From assembly GCA_030789695.1 (NCBI GenBank), contig CM061139.1:8323878-8387877 (forward strand): a stretch of 64,000 bases of DNA, read 5' to 3'. The position numbers and the translations under genes were made by a program. Origin of the DNA: Scilla litardierei. Its lineage: Eukaryota; Streptophyta; Magnoliopsida; Asparagales; Asparagaceae. Positions 29,536 to 40,618 of the stretch are shown here, piece after piece (position 1 is the first letter of the stretch; every line of letters begins with the position of its first letter). The notes below the pieces were generated by a model. That model was not told where the DNA came from and searched no databases. It worked only from the letters and a program-made list of their open reading frames with translations.

Positions 29536-30768
29536 CACCAAACATCCCGCATTGATTGAAAATTATAGGGGGTCGAGCTCACGACCTAAAACGAGCGCTT
29601 GTCGGGAGGCAACCCGACGGTTTTTGCTTTATTTTCGCTTTTTCTTTATTTTCGTTTTAGAAATTTTTAGTGTTTTGAGTCATCCGATCAAAAATTTTGT
29701 GATAACGGGTCCTATTTTTCTTGACAGGAGAGGAGATAGGTAGATCATCATGAGGAGGTTGAACGAGACGATGAGGAGCGCCCTAAGAAGGCGTTCGACG
29801 CTTAGGAGGAGCATGAAATCGACTGGAGGAAGAAAGACGGAGTTTAGAGTCTAAACGAAGACAAACAGCAGAGTGCAAGGCTCACTCGGCCGAGTATACT
29901 AGTCACTCGGCCGAGTACAGAAGTTCGTCCGGCCGAGCCGCTCACGAACAAGGGAAGTCTGCTGTACCCAACTCTCTGTCTATTTTCCTCATTTCATTAT
30001 AACTGCTACTCGGCCGAGTATATATATTCACTCGGCCGAGTGAAACAGATACCCTCCTTGGGCGAGTCATGCCGAGTAGCTTGAGTCACTCGGCCGAATG
30101 GATTTACTCCACTCGGCCGAGCCTGGCAAGGCCACTCGGCCGAAGCGATATCGGGGAGAAATTTTTATTTGCCTCACTCGGCCGAGTGATCACGTCACTC
30201 GGTCGAGTCGTAACTTTTTAATATAAAGCCAAAGGGGGAGGCGCAGTTTTCGAAAACGAAAAAAAAACCCTTTCGCCCGCGCCCCCTCAGCTTCCCCTCG
30301 CCCGATCGCGCCTCGCCCAACATCCACTCGCCCGCACGCGCCGCCGCTCGGCCTGCCACCGCCGGCCGACCGTCGCCGCACCCCGCCCGAGTCGCCGCCG
30401 GCAACCCCCGTCTCCGATCACCTCTGGTTCGCTTATTTTCACCATTTTCTTCTCTTTTTGCGTAGTTTTTGAGGATCCGTGTGTCAATCGAACCCCTAAC
30501 CCGAATCAAGTCACATATCTATCTGTTATACCCCTATTGCTCCATACATTTTGATTATTACTCGCTGATATCGCTTTTCCATGCGCAGGTTGCTTTTTGG
30601 AGCTTAGGGGAGCTCAGGGGAGCTTCTACGGGCTGCTCAGGACTTCGTGGAGGCGCGGACTTCGCACGCTTCCACTACTTAGCACTCGCGGCGTGTTTGG
30701 GTAAACTCTTTCCACTCTTTGTGCACACGCCGCACTTTTCACTTTTTCGGCGCGCGCTCGGGGCAGAT
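29536..30768 (+). promoter_or_regulatory. internal promoter-like region and ORF3 leader of B1
   Basis: After the stop come the stem-loop GTCGGG-AGGCAA-CCCGAC (29601-29618) and an acceptor-like TCTTGACAG/G ending at 29727, 109 bases later. Next are about ten CTCGGCCGAG words and variants (29883-30210), the TATA-like TATAAAG (30222-30228) and a C-rich leader. An acceptor-like CATGCGCAG/G ends at 30588. ORF3 starts at 30769. The words stop before the TATA-like box, as in the LTR. Confidence 0.65.
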
Positions 30769-32970
30769 ATGCCGCCCCGGACACGGCCGCGGTCGAAGAG
30801 AGCTTCCGCCAAGCGGAAGCGGTCGGATGATGCCGGCCCCTCCCACGAGTTGGAGGACTCTCCTCCACCGTCCCCCACACACCCCGCACACCCCGCACAG
30901 CCTGCAGGCTCCGCACACCCCGCACAGCCTGCAGCGCACCCACAGCCCGCACAGCCTCTCCCCGCCGATCCACAGCCACCACCACCGGCTCCACTGGTCG
31001 GGCCGCTCGGGATTACGTTCCGAGACGACGCACACCGCGCCGTCTTCGAGCGTATCTCCCAGCGCTCGATCGTACCCTCCAGGTTCGCACACCTCGCTGA
31101 CCTAGGACGCCTGGGGGTACTTGAGGGGATGCTCACGTTGTACGACAACGTGGGCTGGCGAGATTTTTTCCAGGTGTCGGCGGATACTTTTACCCGTCCG
31201 ACACTTGAGGTTTTGAGTTCGATCGCCCGGACCGATGAGGGATGCTCATTCCGGTTCATGGATCGAGAGTGCCAGGTCACTCTCGATATGATGAGAGCAT
31301 TTTTCTCTTGGCCCGCAGTCCCCGGAGCCGATCGCGGTTATGGCCCCACACATATCCCTCCACCCTCTTTCGACGCCGGTGCCTTCTGGGCACGTATCAC
31401 GGGTCTCCACGCCGCCTTTGACCCTAGTAGGGCCAAGGCCTCGGCCATCGTACATCCCTGCCTACGCATTGCCCAGCGCCTCATGGCGACTACCTTTTTG
31501 GCCAGATATGAGTCGGGCACGATGTCTACGCCAGAGCTTTACATGCTCTATGCGATGACACATCCCAGAGCTCTGTCTAGGGATGGAGATGAGCTTGTCC
31601 CCGCCGTCGTGATCGATATCGCGGCATGGTACTTAGACCGCATCATTGTATCGGTGGGCGCTCGCTCACCGATATGCTGCGGCGGCCTGATTACCCTGCT
31701 GGCTCTTATGACCGGCGAGGATTTCCCCGACGACCTGCGACGCGTTCCGGGCCCCACTTCCTTGTCGATAGACGTTATGGCCCGGATGAAGATGCTGCGT
31801 CCGCACGGTGAGCGTCACTGCGTCTGGTTGCACGGCCCCTATGGGGCCGATTACATGATTCTCCCGAGCCCTGCTCGGACCCAGATTGCACCGGCCCACG
31901 TTGACTGGCTCCCAGATATGGATGTCCTCATCCCCGCCGCCTACGTGCTCGAGGCCGAGGAGGCCGAGCAGGGCCCCGCCGCCCACGCTGCCCAGGCTGC
32001 TCCCGCAGACCCTGCTGCACGCCCTGCCGAGCCCGCTGCCGCCCCTGTGGCCCCTCAGCCCACACCTGTCGTTTCTGCTGCTCCTGACACTTCTGTCCTC
32101 ACCTCTACCAGTGTCGCGAGTACCCTTGCTGAGCCCACTTCCACCACTGTCACCGCTTCCGAGGCTGTCACCACCACTCCCACTTCCACCACTGGCCCCT
32201 TGTCTGTCGAGCCTCTTTCTTCTGCCTTCCCCGAGCGCCCGCCGACCGTAGTCGCGTACGGAGAGCCCTCGTTCGTTTCGGTCGTGGAGACCATGGTTAG
32301 CATGATCTCCGCTGGGGCTACACCTTTTGGACCACACAATTCTTCCCAAGCGGGAGATTCCTCTGCCTCCACTACCGCCGTCTTCTCCGAGAGCGTCGTG
32401 GCGTCTGTCCACACTTCTGTGCCACCGACCTCACTAGCCTCCTCGCAGCCGCTTTTGTACTCTTCTTCCGCTGCCGCTGCCTCCACTTCTCACCGCCCGC
32501 CCCGGCCTCACACTGAGGCCCGGCCCACATTTCCTGGCACGGCACCTTTTGTCCCATTCCCTGCTGAGCCCGTTACATACTCCACACGCGTACGCCAGCC
32601 TCGCCCTGCGCAGCCTAGACCGGTGCGTCCCTCTGCACCACCCCCGCCCGACACTGTACTGCAGAGCATACGTGCTCTTGAGGTGGCGGTGAGTGGTCTT
32701 AGAGGAGACCTTCGGACCCTGTCCTCCACCGTCTCTACGATGGCTGGACGCTTTGACCTGATCCCTCAGATCCACTACTGCCTGACACAGATCTTAGAGC
32801 GTCTCCCGCGCGTACCCCCACCCACCCAGCAGGTTCCCACACACACTCCCACACACGCTCGACCTGCTTCCACTCCCACGCCCACCCCAGCTCAGCAGCC
32901 TACACCACCACCACCCCCCCTCCGCCTCAGGACGGAGACGGCGCGGCACCGCCTTCTTAGGCACTCTTGA
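30769..32970 (+). CDS. ORF3 of B1, plant retrotransposon protein of unknown function
   Basis: An intact ORF of 733 codons starting MPPRTRPRSKRASAKRKRSDD. The frame is open further upstream (to 30469), but this ATG matches the basic starts of ORF3 in A1 and A3. The N-terminus is strongly basic, like a nuclear localisation signal, and is followed by a His/Pro/Ala repeat region (PAHPAQPAGSAHPAQPA). The conserved core runs from about residue 85 to 385: ITFRDDAHRAVFERISQ, FAHLADLGRL, PTLEVLSSI, SAIVHPCLRIAQRLM, PELYMLYAMTHP, ICCGGLITLLA. Then come a long Thr/Ser/Pro-rich stretch, a predicted helical segment (LQSIRALEVAVSGLRGDLRT) and a Pro-rich end. No signal peptide or clear membrane span is seen, so an envelope role is not supported. 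Fold and function are unknown. A DNA-binding or nuclear role is inference only. Confidence 0.8.
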   Translation: MPPRTRPRSKRASAKRKRSDDAGPSHELEDSPPPSPTHPAHPAQPAGSAHPAQPAAHPQPAQPLPADPQPPPPAPLVGPLGITFRDDAHRAVFERISQRSIVPSRFAHLADLGRLGVLEGMLTLYDNVGWRDFFQVSADTFTRPTLEVLSSIARTDEGCSFRFMDRECQVTLDMMRAFFSWPAVPGADRGYGPTHIPPPSFDAGAFWARITGLHAAFDPSRAKASAIVHPCLRIAQRLMATTFLARYESGTMSTPELYMLYAMTHPRALSRDGDELVPAVVIDIAAWYLDRIIVSVGARSPICCGGLITLLALMTGEDFPDDLRRVPGPTSLSIDVMARMKMLRPHGERHCVWLHGPYGADYMILPSPARTQIAPAHVDWLPDMDVLIPAAYVLEAEEAEQGPAAHAAQAAPADPAARPAEPAAAPVAPQPTPVVSAAPDTSVLTSTSVASTLAEPTSTTVTASEAVTTTPTSTTGPLSVEPLSSAFPERPPTVVAYGEPSFVSVVETMVSMISAGATPFGPHNSSQAGDSSASTTAVFSESVVASVHTSVPPTSLASSQPLLYSSSAAAASTSHRPPRPHTEARPTFPGTAPFVPFPAEPVTYSTRVRQPRPAQPRPVRPSAPPPPDTVLQSIRALEVAVSGLRGDLRTLSSTVSTMAGRFDLIPQIHYCLTQILERLPRVPPPTQQVPTHTPTHARPASTPTPTPAQQPTPPPPPLRLRTETARHRLLRHS

Positions 32971-34206
32971 TGCCTTTATCCATTCCTGACGTTGTGCTGC
33001 CCGTCTCTGCTGGGTCCTGATGTTTTTTTTGTCCACCCCCCTCCTCTCACTTATTTTGGGATTATATTTTTGATCATATCTTTTTGTGCACATCATATCA
33101 TATCTACTAGGGTTTCTCATTTTGATAACATATATATATATCTTTTTGGGAGAGAGGGAGCGTTTTTGGTGCCGTATTTTCATATCACTCCTGTTTGTGC
33201 ATGCATCATACCCGAATCATATTTTCACTTCTTTATTTTTCCTTTTATTATTTTTTTTCCTTCCTTCCCCTCATGCATGCACCCTCACTTGCCCCTCACG
33301 TTAATTGTCTCTCTGTGTACCACACTTTGCACATTGAGGACACTGTGCCGTTTAGCTTGGGGGAGTGAGCTCTCACGTTCTTTTTCGATTTGCCACCTTT
33401 ATTTTCAGTTTTTCACACCGCTTTTCACTTTTGCACTCATTTTTCGTTATTTTCCTTTTGTTTTGCCATGCATCACGTTTTCCTTACTTTCCTGTGTGCC
33501 GCATTGCATAGTTCTATTTTCCTTTTATCTTTACTTCTTCCTTTTTTCATCTCATGCTAGAGATGAATTTTCTGTGATGATGCCTACGTGGAGTTAGCTT
33601 ATTCTATATGCATGCTATATTTGTCGTGTCTTAGATTTCATTTCTGATATCATATGCTATGACTCGCTTGCATTTAGAAATAGGAGCCCACACTTTTTCC
33701 TCATGAAAATGGATGAAATTTTATTATTAGCTGAGCCTGAATATTCATATGTATGCTATCACAGAAAACACACCAAGATTCACGCATTGAATGCCTATAT
33801 CTGGAGTACTGACTTCTTTTCCTTTATCACTTCTATATGCATGAATTGTACACTTCACTTCCGGATGATTGAATGATGGTTAGCTATGATATATCTGGAT
33901 TAGTTAGCTTTTTTGTGATCGAAACTGAGTAGATTAGATTACCCTGCTGAAGTTGTCGTGCATGTCTTATAGAGTGAGCCGAGAGTTATATTTATTTCTT
34001 TCTCCACAAATCTTGAACATCATTTCTCTACTTTTAAAATCATTGGTGAATCTCCCCTTAGTGATTCTATTTTATGGCATTTCCCCCGCTATTAATTCCT
34101 AGCTCCAAATCTCTTATTCCAAAAAAAAATATAATAAAAGAGAGAAGAACATTCTCGTATATCATTATCTCTCTTTGAATTGGGATCATTGTATATATGA
34201 AAAAGA

Positions 34207-34243
<37 letters not shown>

Positions 34244-34978
34244 GAGAGAAAAGAGGAAAAATCCTCAATAGAAGATCCCATCTCGCTTACTTTCTTTCTT
34301 CTTTCTCTTCTTTGCCTTTGGAGCTATATAAAAATGGGGATGTAAATATTTTTGTGCCACCACGCTTATAGATAAGCTTGGGGGAGGAGATCCATTGATG
34401 TGTGAGAGAGCGACTACTTGACACTGCACGACAACCTAGGCTAAGTAATATTCTATACTCGGTGAGATTGTTTCTAGCTTTACGAAATCCAGAAATCTAA
34501 GCCTAGCATTCATTTCATGAAACCCATACTTTTCTATTCTCTCTATTCTATGATGTGATACTCTTATACTCCAGATAGAAAGCGTTCAATTGAAAAGTGT
34601 GTGATCTGAGACTTGTATACCGCTTTAGATGATTCAGGCGATGTTAATTTTAAAATCATTCCGTTTTTCATGATTATACCGTTGTTCGTGGGTTTTCTAT
34701 TTTCTACTTGCACTATTCTACTATGATATCAAAATGAGATTCTTTGACATGTATTTCTCACTCGGTGCATGCTATAAGAGTAGGTGAAACCCACGTCCTG
34801 AGAAAATGATCTAGCATCCTACCTCTTCTTTCTTTCTTCCTTTATTTTCGTTTGGTTTTCATTCTTCTTCGTTTTTCATTTTTTCTTCGTTTTTCGCCGT
34901 TTTCGTTTTCCGAATCCACCGGGTTCGCTTTTTACTTATCTTCCTCGAGGACGAGTAAGAGGCAAGCTTGGGGGATTT
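32971..34978 (+). other. 3' noncoding region of B1
   Basis: Contains AGCTTGGGGGAG (about 33353) next to CACATTGAGGACACTGTG, a second copy near 34375, an A/G-rich tract (34199-34260), and the final AGCTTGGGGGATTT (34965-34978) directly before the LTR. The hairpin CTTCCTCG-AGGA-CGAGTAAG precedes that copy. Short apparent ORFs are low-complexity. I see no gene. Confidence 0.8.
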
Positions 34979-36796
34979 TGATCACTCCTTATTTTACACC
35001 CTTTTCCCGCATGTTTGCATGCCATTTTGATCGCCCAAATCATGTTTTTCACGATATATCGACGATATTGCGATGCTTTTCACGATTTGTTGTTTTTGTC
35101 GCATTTCAGGTGATTTGGCGCGATTAGGAGTGATCTCGAGATGCGTGTAATCTAGACGGCCACCGACGACCTCCCCGAGGGGTATTTTGCTGTTGGAGAG
35201 GAGCGGAAGAAGAATGGACGTCGCCGGAGCGACGAGGAGGCCAAAACGACCAGTTTGGGCATTTTTTGTGTCCCACTCGGCCGAGTGGAGGAGCCACTCG
35301 GCCGACCAGCGAGACACTGCTCGGCCGACCCGTTTAGACACGACTTCCATGTGTACTCGGCCGAGCGACGGAGACCACATCGGCCGAGTGACGATACCAC
35401 GTCCGCCCGAGTGGCGCCCAGACGAAGGCCCTCAAAAAGACCGAAGTTACTGTTTTTCGGCCATCTGAGCTTCAGAAGACCCACTCGGCCGAGTGGCAAA
35501 TCCCGTCCGCCCGAGTGAAGTGAAGCCATCGGCCGAGTGACGACAACTCACTCAGCCGAGCCACCCCCGAACTGAAGACCCCTGAAGTCCCCGACTTACT
35601 GGAAAATTGACAGGGTTTTCACTCGGCCGAGCGACTTTTGTCACTCGGCCGAGTGCGATGCGCTGCCTGTAGCGAAATTTGCGGAAAACAGGCTGTGCAG
35701 GGGCGTTTTGGTCAGGATTTTTAGACGATTTTTGGGGCTATTTAAGCTCTGTTTTTACCCTAGTTTTGGGAGCCACCTCTCAGATTTTTTGCAGCTTTTT
35801 GAGTCTACTTTTTAGTTTTATTAATTGTGATTGGAGAAGAGAAAAACTTGGATTTTTGTTGGGTTGATTGAAGATCTACATTGGTTTGCACTTCTCTTCC
35901 ACAAAAACTCTATTTTTATTGTTTATATCATTGTTGTGATGAATTCCATTGTCTATTTCTTTGCCAATTATTGTGCTATTGCTATGATTAGTGAGTAGTC
36001 TCCACGTCTCGGGGCGTGGGGATGAACCCTACGAGCCCAATTTCGTATTTGTGTTGAATTGGTAGGAATTGAGCCAGGATTGTTATTAGGGATTAGATTG
36101 GGATCGAATTACTACGGATAGCTAGGTATTCACGTCAATAGGGATTTGCAAGAGATTGGATCCCAATTCGATAGGAAGCCCTAGAAATCCGAATTGGGTT
36201 GGAGTCGGATTTTCGAAGTATCGGTTTGCAAGAAATTGGACCGATGCTAGGATCTCCGGTTGCAATTCCGTGCCGATACCCGTTTGCAAGAGATTGGACG
36301 GGTAGGAACTATCCTAATCTAGATTGTGGACCGAGTTTGCAAGAGATTGGGCTCGGTGCGCAATTGGACGATGATGTTGATCCTAATGCTAGCTTCCCTA
36401 GGCTAGGGTTTGCAAGAGATTGGACCCAAACCCAGGATAGCTATAGACCGGCAACAGCGCGAGAGCGTGAGCCTGGTTCCACATTTAGTTGCAACTAGTT
36501 CATCCGAATTCTCATCCTAGCGATTTCGATACCGGCGAACCACAATTGTGAAATACGGTGAGTAGTGGGGATTCCCCATTCCCTAGGCGTTCTCTATTTG
36601 ATTTGATATTTTTCACTTTTGTCTGACGATTGTGACAGGATCGCCCAAGGCAATTATCCCTCTGAATAGCCAGGTTGATTAGGAGCAAGCACGGTCATTC
36701 GTCCTCCCTGTGTTCGATACCCGCTCGCCGCTATACCGTGCGCTTGCGGTAAAACTACAACCGTCGCCTCGGGACGTGTACGCCGGGGCGCGATCA
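34979..36796 (+). repeat. 3' LTR of B1 (1818 bp)
   Basis: Nearly identical to 23688-25505. The differences I found include A/G in GATTTAGCGCG, C/T in CCCGTTCAGAC, G/A in one CTCGGCCGAG, A/G in GCGCTACCTG, T/C in ATTCATGTC and G/T in TATTTTGCAC. Confidence 0.95.
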
Positions 36797-36955
36797 GTGG
36801 GGTAATCTACGAGCAAGCTTCGCCATTTTGATTGGGTACACTCGCTCCTACGCTCGTATTTCTATTTTTTTCCCTATATATTTTGCTTGCTCAGTTTGCT
36901 TGTGTTAGTGTGCATTCATTGCTTTTTGCACTCATTCACACACACACACTCACGC

Positions 36956-38991
36956 ATGGCTAGGGATAAAGACAAGGGGAAGGAGATTTTGCGGGAGGAG
37001 GAACCGTCTCGAAAGAGACGAAAACACACACGTCCCCCTCCCCACACACGAGCACTGACACTAGGCCCTCCCGCGCCTGTTATCCCCCTTGTGGACCCAA
37101 TGTTGGGCCCGCATGGGTATATCTTTAGGAACCAGGAACACAAGGATTTTTATCGTAGGCTCGATGCTCGGGGGCATCTATCAACTAAGTTCCCGCACAC
37201 ACAGTCACTAGTCGATCTCGGTGTCTTCACCGAGGTCGAATCTCTTTTCGCTAACTTAGGTTGGTTGGCCTTTCTTAATGCCTCTGCCTTATCCTACCCA
37301 TCACTCACCCTTGAATTTCTCTCTACACTTGTTTGGGAGTCCGGGTCGATCATAAAATTCCGGGTGCGTAACAAGAGTGTCACCATCAATCTGAATACCA
37401 TTAACGATATATTTGGTTTCCCCAATCTTGGGGATGACTCCATCCGACACTACGGGTACACGCCCAAATTTGACGTCGATCAATTCTGGTTCCGCCTCAC
37501 ACTGCTCCCTAGCTATCCCCGAGGTAGGGCCAAGGCCTCCTCCATCATCCACCCCATATTTCGTTTGGCCCATAGGATCATATCATCTGCATTTTTTCCC
37601 AGGGACGAGTCCGGTACCGTGACTATCCCTGATCTTTTTATCCTCTGGGTCATGACTTTCCCTTTTGTTCGGGACGATGATGGGATTAGCTTTAGGGCCC
37701 CTACCGTCCCCATCCATGGCGGCGATTGTCTTGTTTACAAGCTTCTCGAGATCAGCCGGGCCGGTAAGGGGAAGTTTTGTTGTGGGGGCATCATTACTAT
37801 CATTTGTTCTTACCCCCAATTTAATATTCCCATCCCCGATAATCTTCCCACTGCCGTAGGACCCTCACAGCTAGATATTGATGTCCTGCGGCACATTCAC
37901 ATGATTAAACCCCACTCCGATGGCCGCTTCATCTTCAATTATGGCCACCCCCTGCCCCTTACACCATTCTCCCCAACCCCGCTCGCATGACCATAGCTCT
38001 AGTGGGAGATTGGACCTTCCCACCCGATCCGAACTTCCTAGCAGGGTTGCACCTTCCTTTCCTTCCCGCGGACGCACGCAGACCACCGTCCCCTGCCGCC
38101 CACTTAGGTGAGCAGGATATTCCTGCGTCCCGGGGAGACATCGGGGCTGGCCCGAGTCATCCTGTTTCTGTCCCGGGCCCCATCACTTCTGATCACCCCT
38201 TAGCGGCCATTTCTGGCCTTGTCTCCTGTGCCGGCATGACCACCGCCGCCGGCACCACTTCCACCTTACCTGTCGGCACCACTTCTGCCTCACGTCAGTC
38301 CACATCCTTTGGTCGTCGCCAGGTCTCTGCCCGTCTTGGTCTTGAAAGGGAGGTCGCTGCCCTCCGTGATCTCGTCATGTCCTCTGCCTCCTCGGACCCA
38401 TCACCGTCCTCCTTTCTCACTCACCCACGTTTCCTCGCACTTGAGAGGAACGTGGCCGCCATTCTTCGCCTTCTCACTCACATCCACGGTCCACCTCCAC
38501 CTTCACCACCTCGACGATCTTCACCTCCACCTTCACCACCTCGACGATCTTCTCCTCCACCCTCCCACACATCCCCACATCCATCACCTCCCCCACCACA
38601 TTCTTCTCCTCCCTCATCTATTCTCATCCCGGTATCCACTTCCCCCCTCCCGACCACTTCCATCCCACCCACACTACCTCCTCCCTCCTCCTCCATCACT
38701 TCATATGTGCGTCGGAGGAAATTGCCGGTGCGCTCCAAATCTCTCCAACCACCCCCCACTACCGTCACCATCACATCTTCTCCCCCCATTTCTATTCCTT
38801 TCACCACCGCCTTGATCGCCGTCCTACCACCACCACCCACCTCCACCGACACTCCTCCCATCGTTCACACCACCGCTGCACCTATTCCTCCGCCCCTTTC
38901 CCCACTTCTCCGTACACCCCCAGCCTCCCCCGACCACCCAGCCACACCCTCTTCCGAGGAGGGCGAGGATTCACCTTCTCCTGATTTTTGA
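36956..38991 (+). pseudogene. ORF3 of A3, one frameshift in a C run
   Basis: The start is MARDKDKGKEILREEEPSRKRRK, basic and NLS-like. Core motifs: YIFRNQEHKDFYRRLDARG, LVDLGVFTEVESLFANLGW, LTLEFLSTL, IIHPIFRLAHRI, PDLFILWVMTF, KFCCGGIITII, LDIDVLRHIHMIKPH. At CCCCC (37948-37952) one C is missing compared with the CCCCCC of A1, so the frame ends at 37990. The remainder (ILPNPARMTIALV onward) continues in the next frame to 38991. That part has a helical segment (LEREVAALRDLV) and a Pro/Ser-rich tail ending SPSPDF. The leader 36802-36955 is noncoding, and B1 separates it from its promoter-like region. Function unknown. Confidence 0.85.
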
Positions 38992-40618
38992 TTTCACTTT
39001 GTTTGTTTTTGACTCCCCCTTGCATATTTCTGCATTTCACGATCACATTTTATTTGCTAGCACTGTCATGTCTAGCTTAGGGGACGTCTATTTTGGTGTG
39101 TTGTCGTGTTTTGTTTTTTCTTATTTTTGTGTGTGTGCTTGTCTTTCCCCTTTTGAGTGTCGTGTCGTATGGTTTTATTTCTATTTTCGTGTCGTGTGGT
39201 TTAATTTTAATTTTTCTTTATTTTCAGTTTCATCTCTGTGTTTTCCTCGTTTTCATTTCTTTTTGTGTCGGTGCGTATTCCCCCCCATCTTCATTGCCCT
39301 CCCGTACTCACTCATATTGCATTGAGGGCAATGCAAGCTTCAGCTTGGGGGAGTCGCACTGTGTGCGCCATTTGAGTCTTTCTTTTTCGTTTTTGTGTCG
39401 TTTTCATCGTGTTTTTATTTTTTTCTTTTTTCTCTTCTCTTCTTTTTATCTCTCTCTCCTAGAGATGAACCCTATGATGAATCACCACAAAATCACAACA
39501 CCTAGCCTGGCATCGATAATCACATTCACTAACCCTAGGATTTCGAGTTCTCTTGCATTTCACGCATCGTGGGTCCTCTTAGTTTTTGTGAGTCGTGTGT
39601 CGTGCCTATCTGTTTGGTGTGCTTCTACTTTGTGATTTTACTTTATATACCTATCCAGGAATGACCCCTAGATTATCATGCTTCGATTTGAATATGCGGT
39701 ATTTATTTCCCCTGTCTGCTTCTGCATGCTATATATATATATCGTGTACTTCATTTCGCATGTGTCGGGATTCCACAATTAAGGACTAGGATAACCCACT
39801 TAACCTATGCTCTGATTAGCAAAATATTTCCCTTACCCGAGTGTCTAGAATCCGACTTCTTTTTTTTTGTTTTGCTTGGTGCAAATCCCCTCGTCGTGTA
39901 CCGTTCTCCCACTTGGGAGAGTACACATGTATATACCCCAAAATCCAAAAAAACCAAAAAAAAAGAGAAAAGAAAGAGTTGTATAGCCGAAAAGCCAAAA
40001 AAATATATATATACATCCAAAACCAAAAAAAATATTTGTGTGTGAATATTTCCCCCGCTTTCCGAGAATAAAGGGAAGGCGAGAATTTGCACCGAGTGTC
40101 CTACTCCACATCATCTCAACCCCCATCGCCTTCGAAAACACTTAGAATAGGGAATATCTAGCTTTCTTCTAGGCAATAGTGTGGTGATGTCCGAGTCTCT
40201 AGCTGTGGAGTCCCTGACGCATGATGCATTTCTATTCTTATGCTCCTCTCATGCATGCTTGAACTATATATTCACCGCTTATTTTAAATCGAGTTGATAT
40301 TTGGGTCATTTCCTGGATTTGCGTATATGAGCTTATAGCACATTGTAGAAAGCGACACCATTTGCTAGCACATGACCGCACTCACACGTGCTTCACCGCG
40401 TGGGCCCATGACACTTGTCTGGACTCGTATTCCTTGGTTTAGTGATGTGATTTTTGTGTTTGCTTGCTTAGTGTGTTGTGTTTGATTTTGCTGGCTCTGA
40501 CGGGCGATCTAGGATTTTTGTTTTCTCTTTTTCTTTCTTCCTCTCTATTTTCTCCCTCCGAGCTCCTACTCTCACTCGTCTTCCTCGTGGACGAGGAAGA
40601 GTTCAGCTTGGGGGATTT
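38992..40618 (+). other. 3' noncoding region of A3
   Basis: Holds three AGCTTGGGGGA-like copies (about 39064 with one change, 39341, 40605-40618), the hairpin TTGCATTG-AGGG-CAATGCAA (about 39315-39335), the palindrome CTCCCACTTGGGAG, a short (AT)n, an A-rich tract (about 39940-40030), and the hairpin CTTCCTCG-TGGA-CGAGGAAG before the last polypurine copy. Homologous to 14681-16340 (reverse) and 53297-55032. Confidence 0.82.

Larger units (their letters stand above)
23688..36796 (+). mobile_element. B1: pol-type family B gypsy element, complete
   Basis: A 13,109-bp element with duplications GTGGG (23683-23687 and 36797-36801). LTRs of 1818 bp (23688-25505 and 34979-36796) differ at about six positions by eye (0.33%), so it is the youngest insertion. 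Order: LTR, primer site, pol without gag or protease, stem-loop, CTCGGCCGAG array with TATA-like box, ORF3, 2-kb noncoding region, polypurine tract, LTR. It sits in the ORF3 leader of A3. Confidence 0.96.

Noticed and set aside
29883..30210. CRISPR-like array of CTCGGCCGAG repeats
   Set aside because: The words are short and irregularly spaced, spacers are not uniform, and the context is a plant retrotransposon.
31666..32486. Ser/Gly-rich minus-strand ORFs over ORF3 of B1
   Set aside because: Antisense shadows of a GC-rich, low-complexity coding tail.
30769..32970. ORF3 as an envelope gene
   Set aside because: The position suits an env-like gene, but I see no signal peptide, furin-type site or convincing membrane span, and the N-terminus is basic.
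38309..38861. Pro/His-rich and Gly/Val-rich ORFs
   Set aside because: Shadow frames of the Pro/Ser-rich tail of ORF3 in A3.
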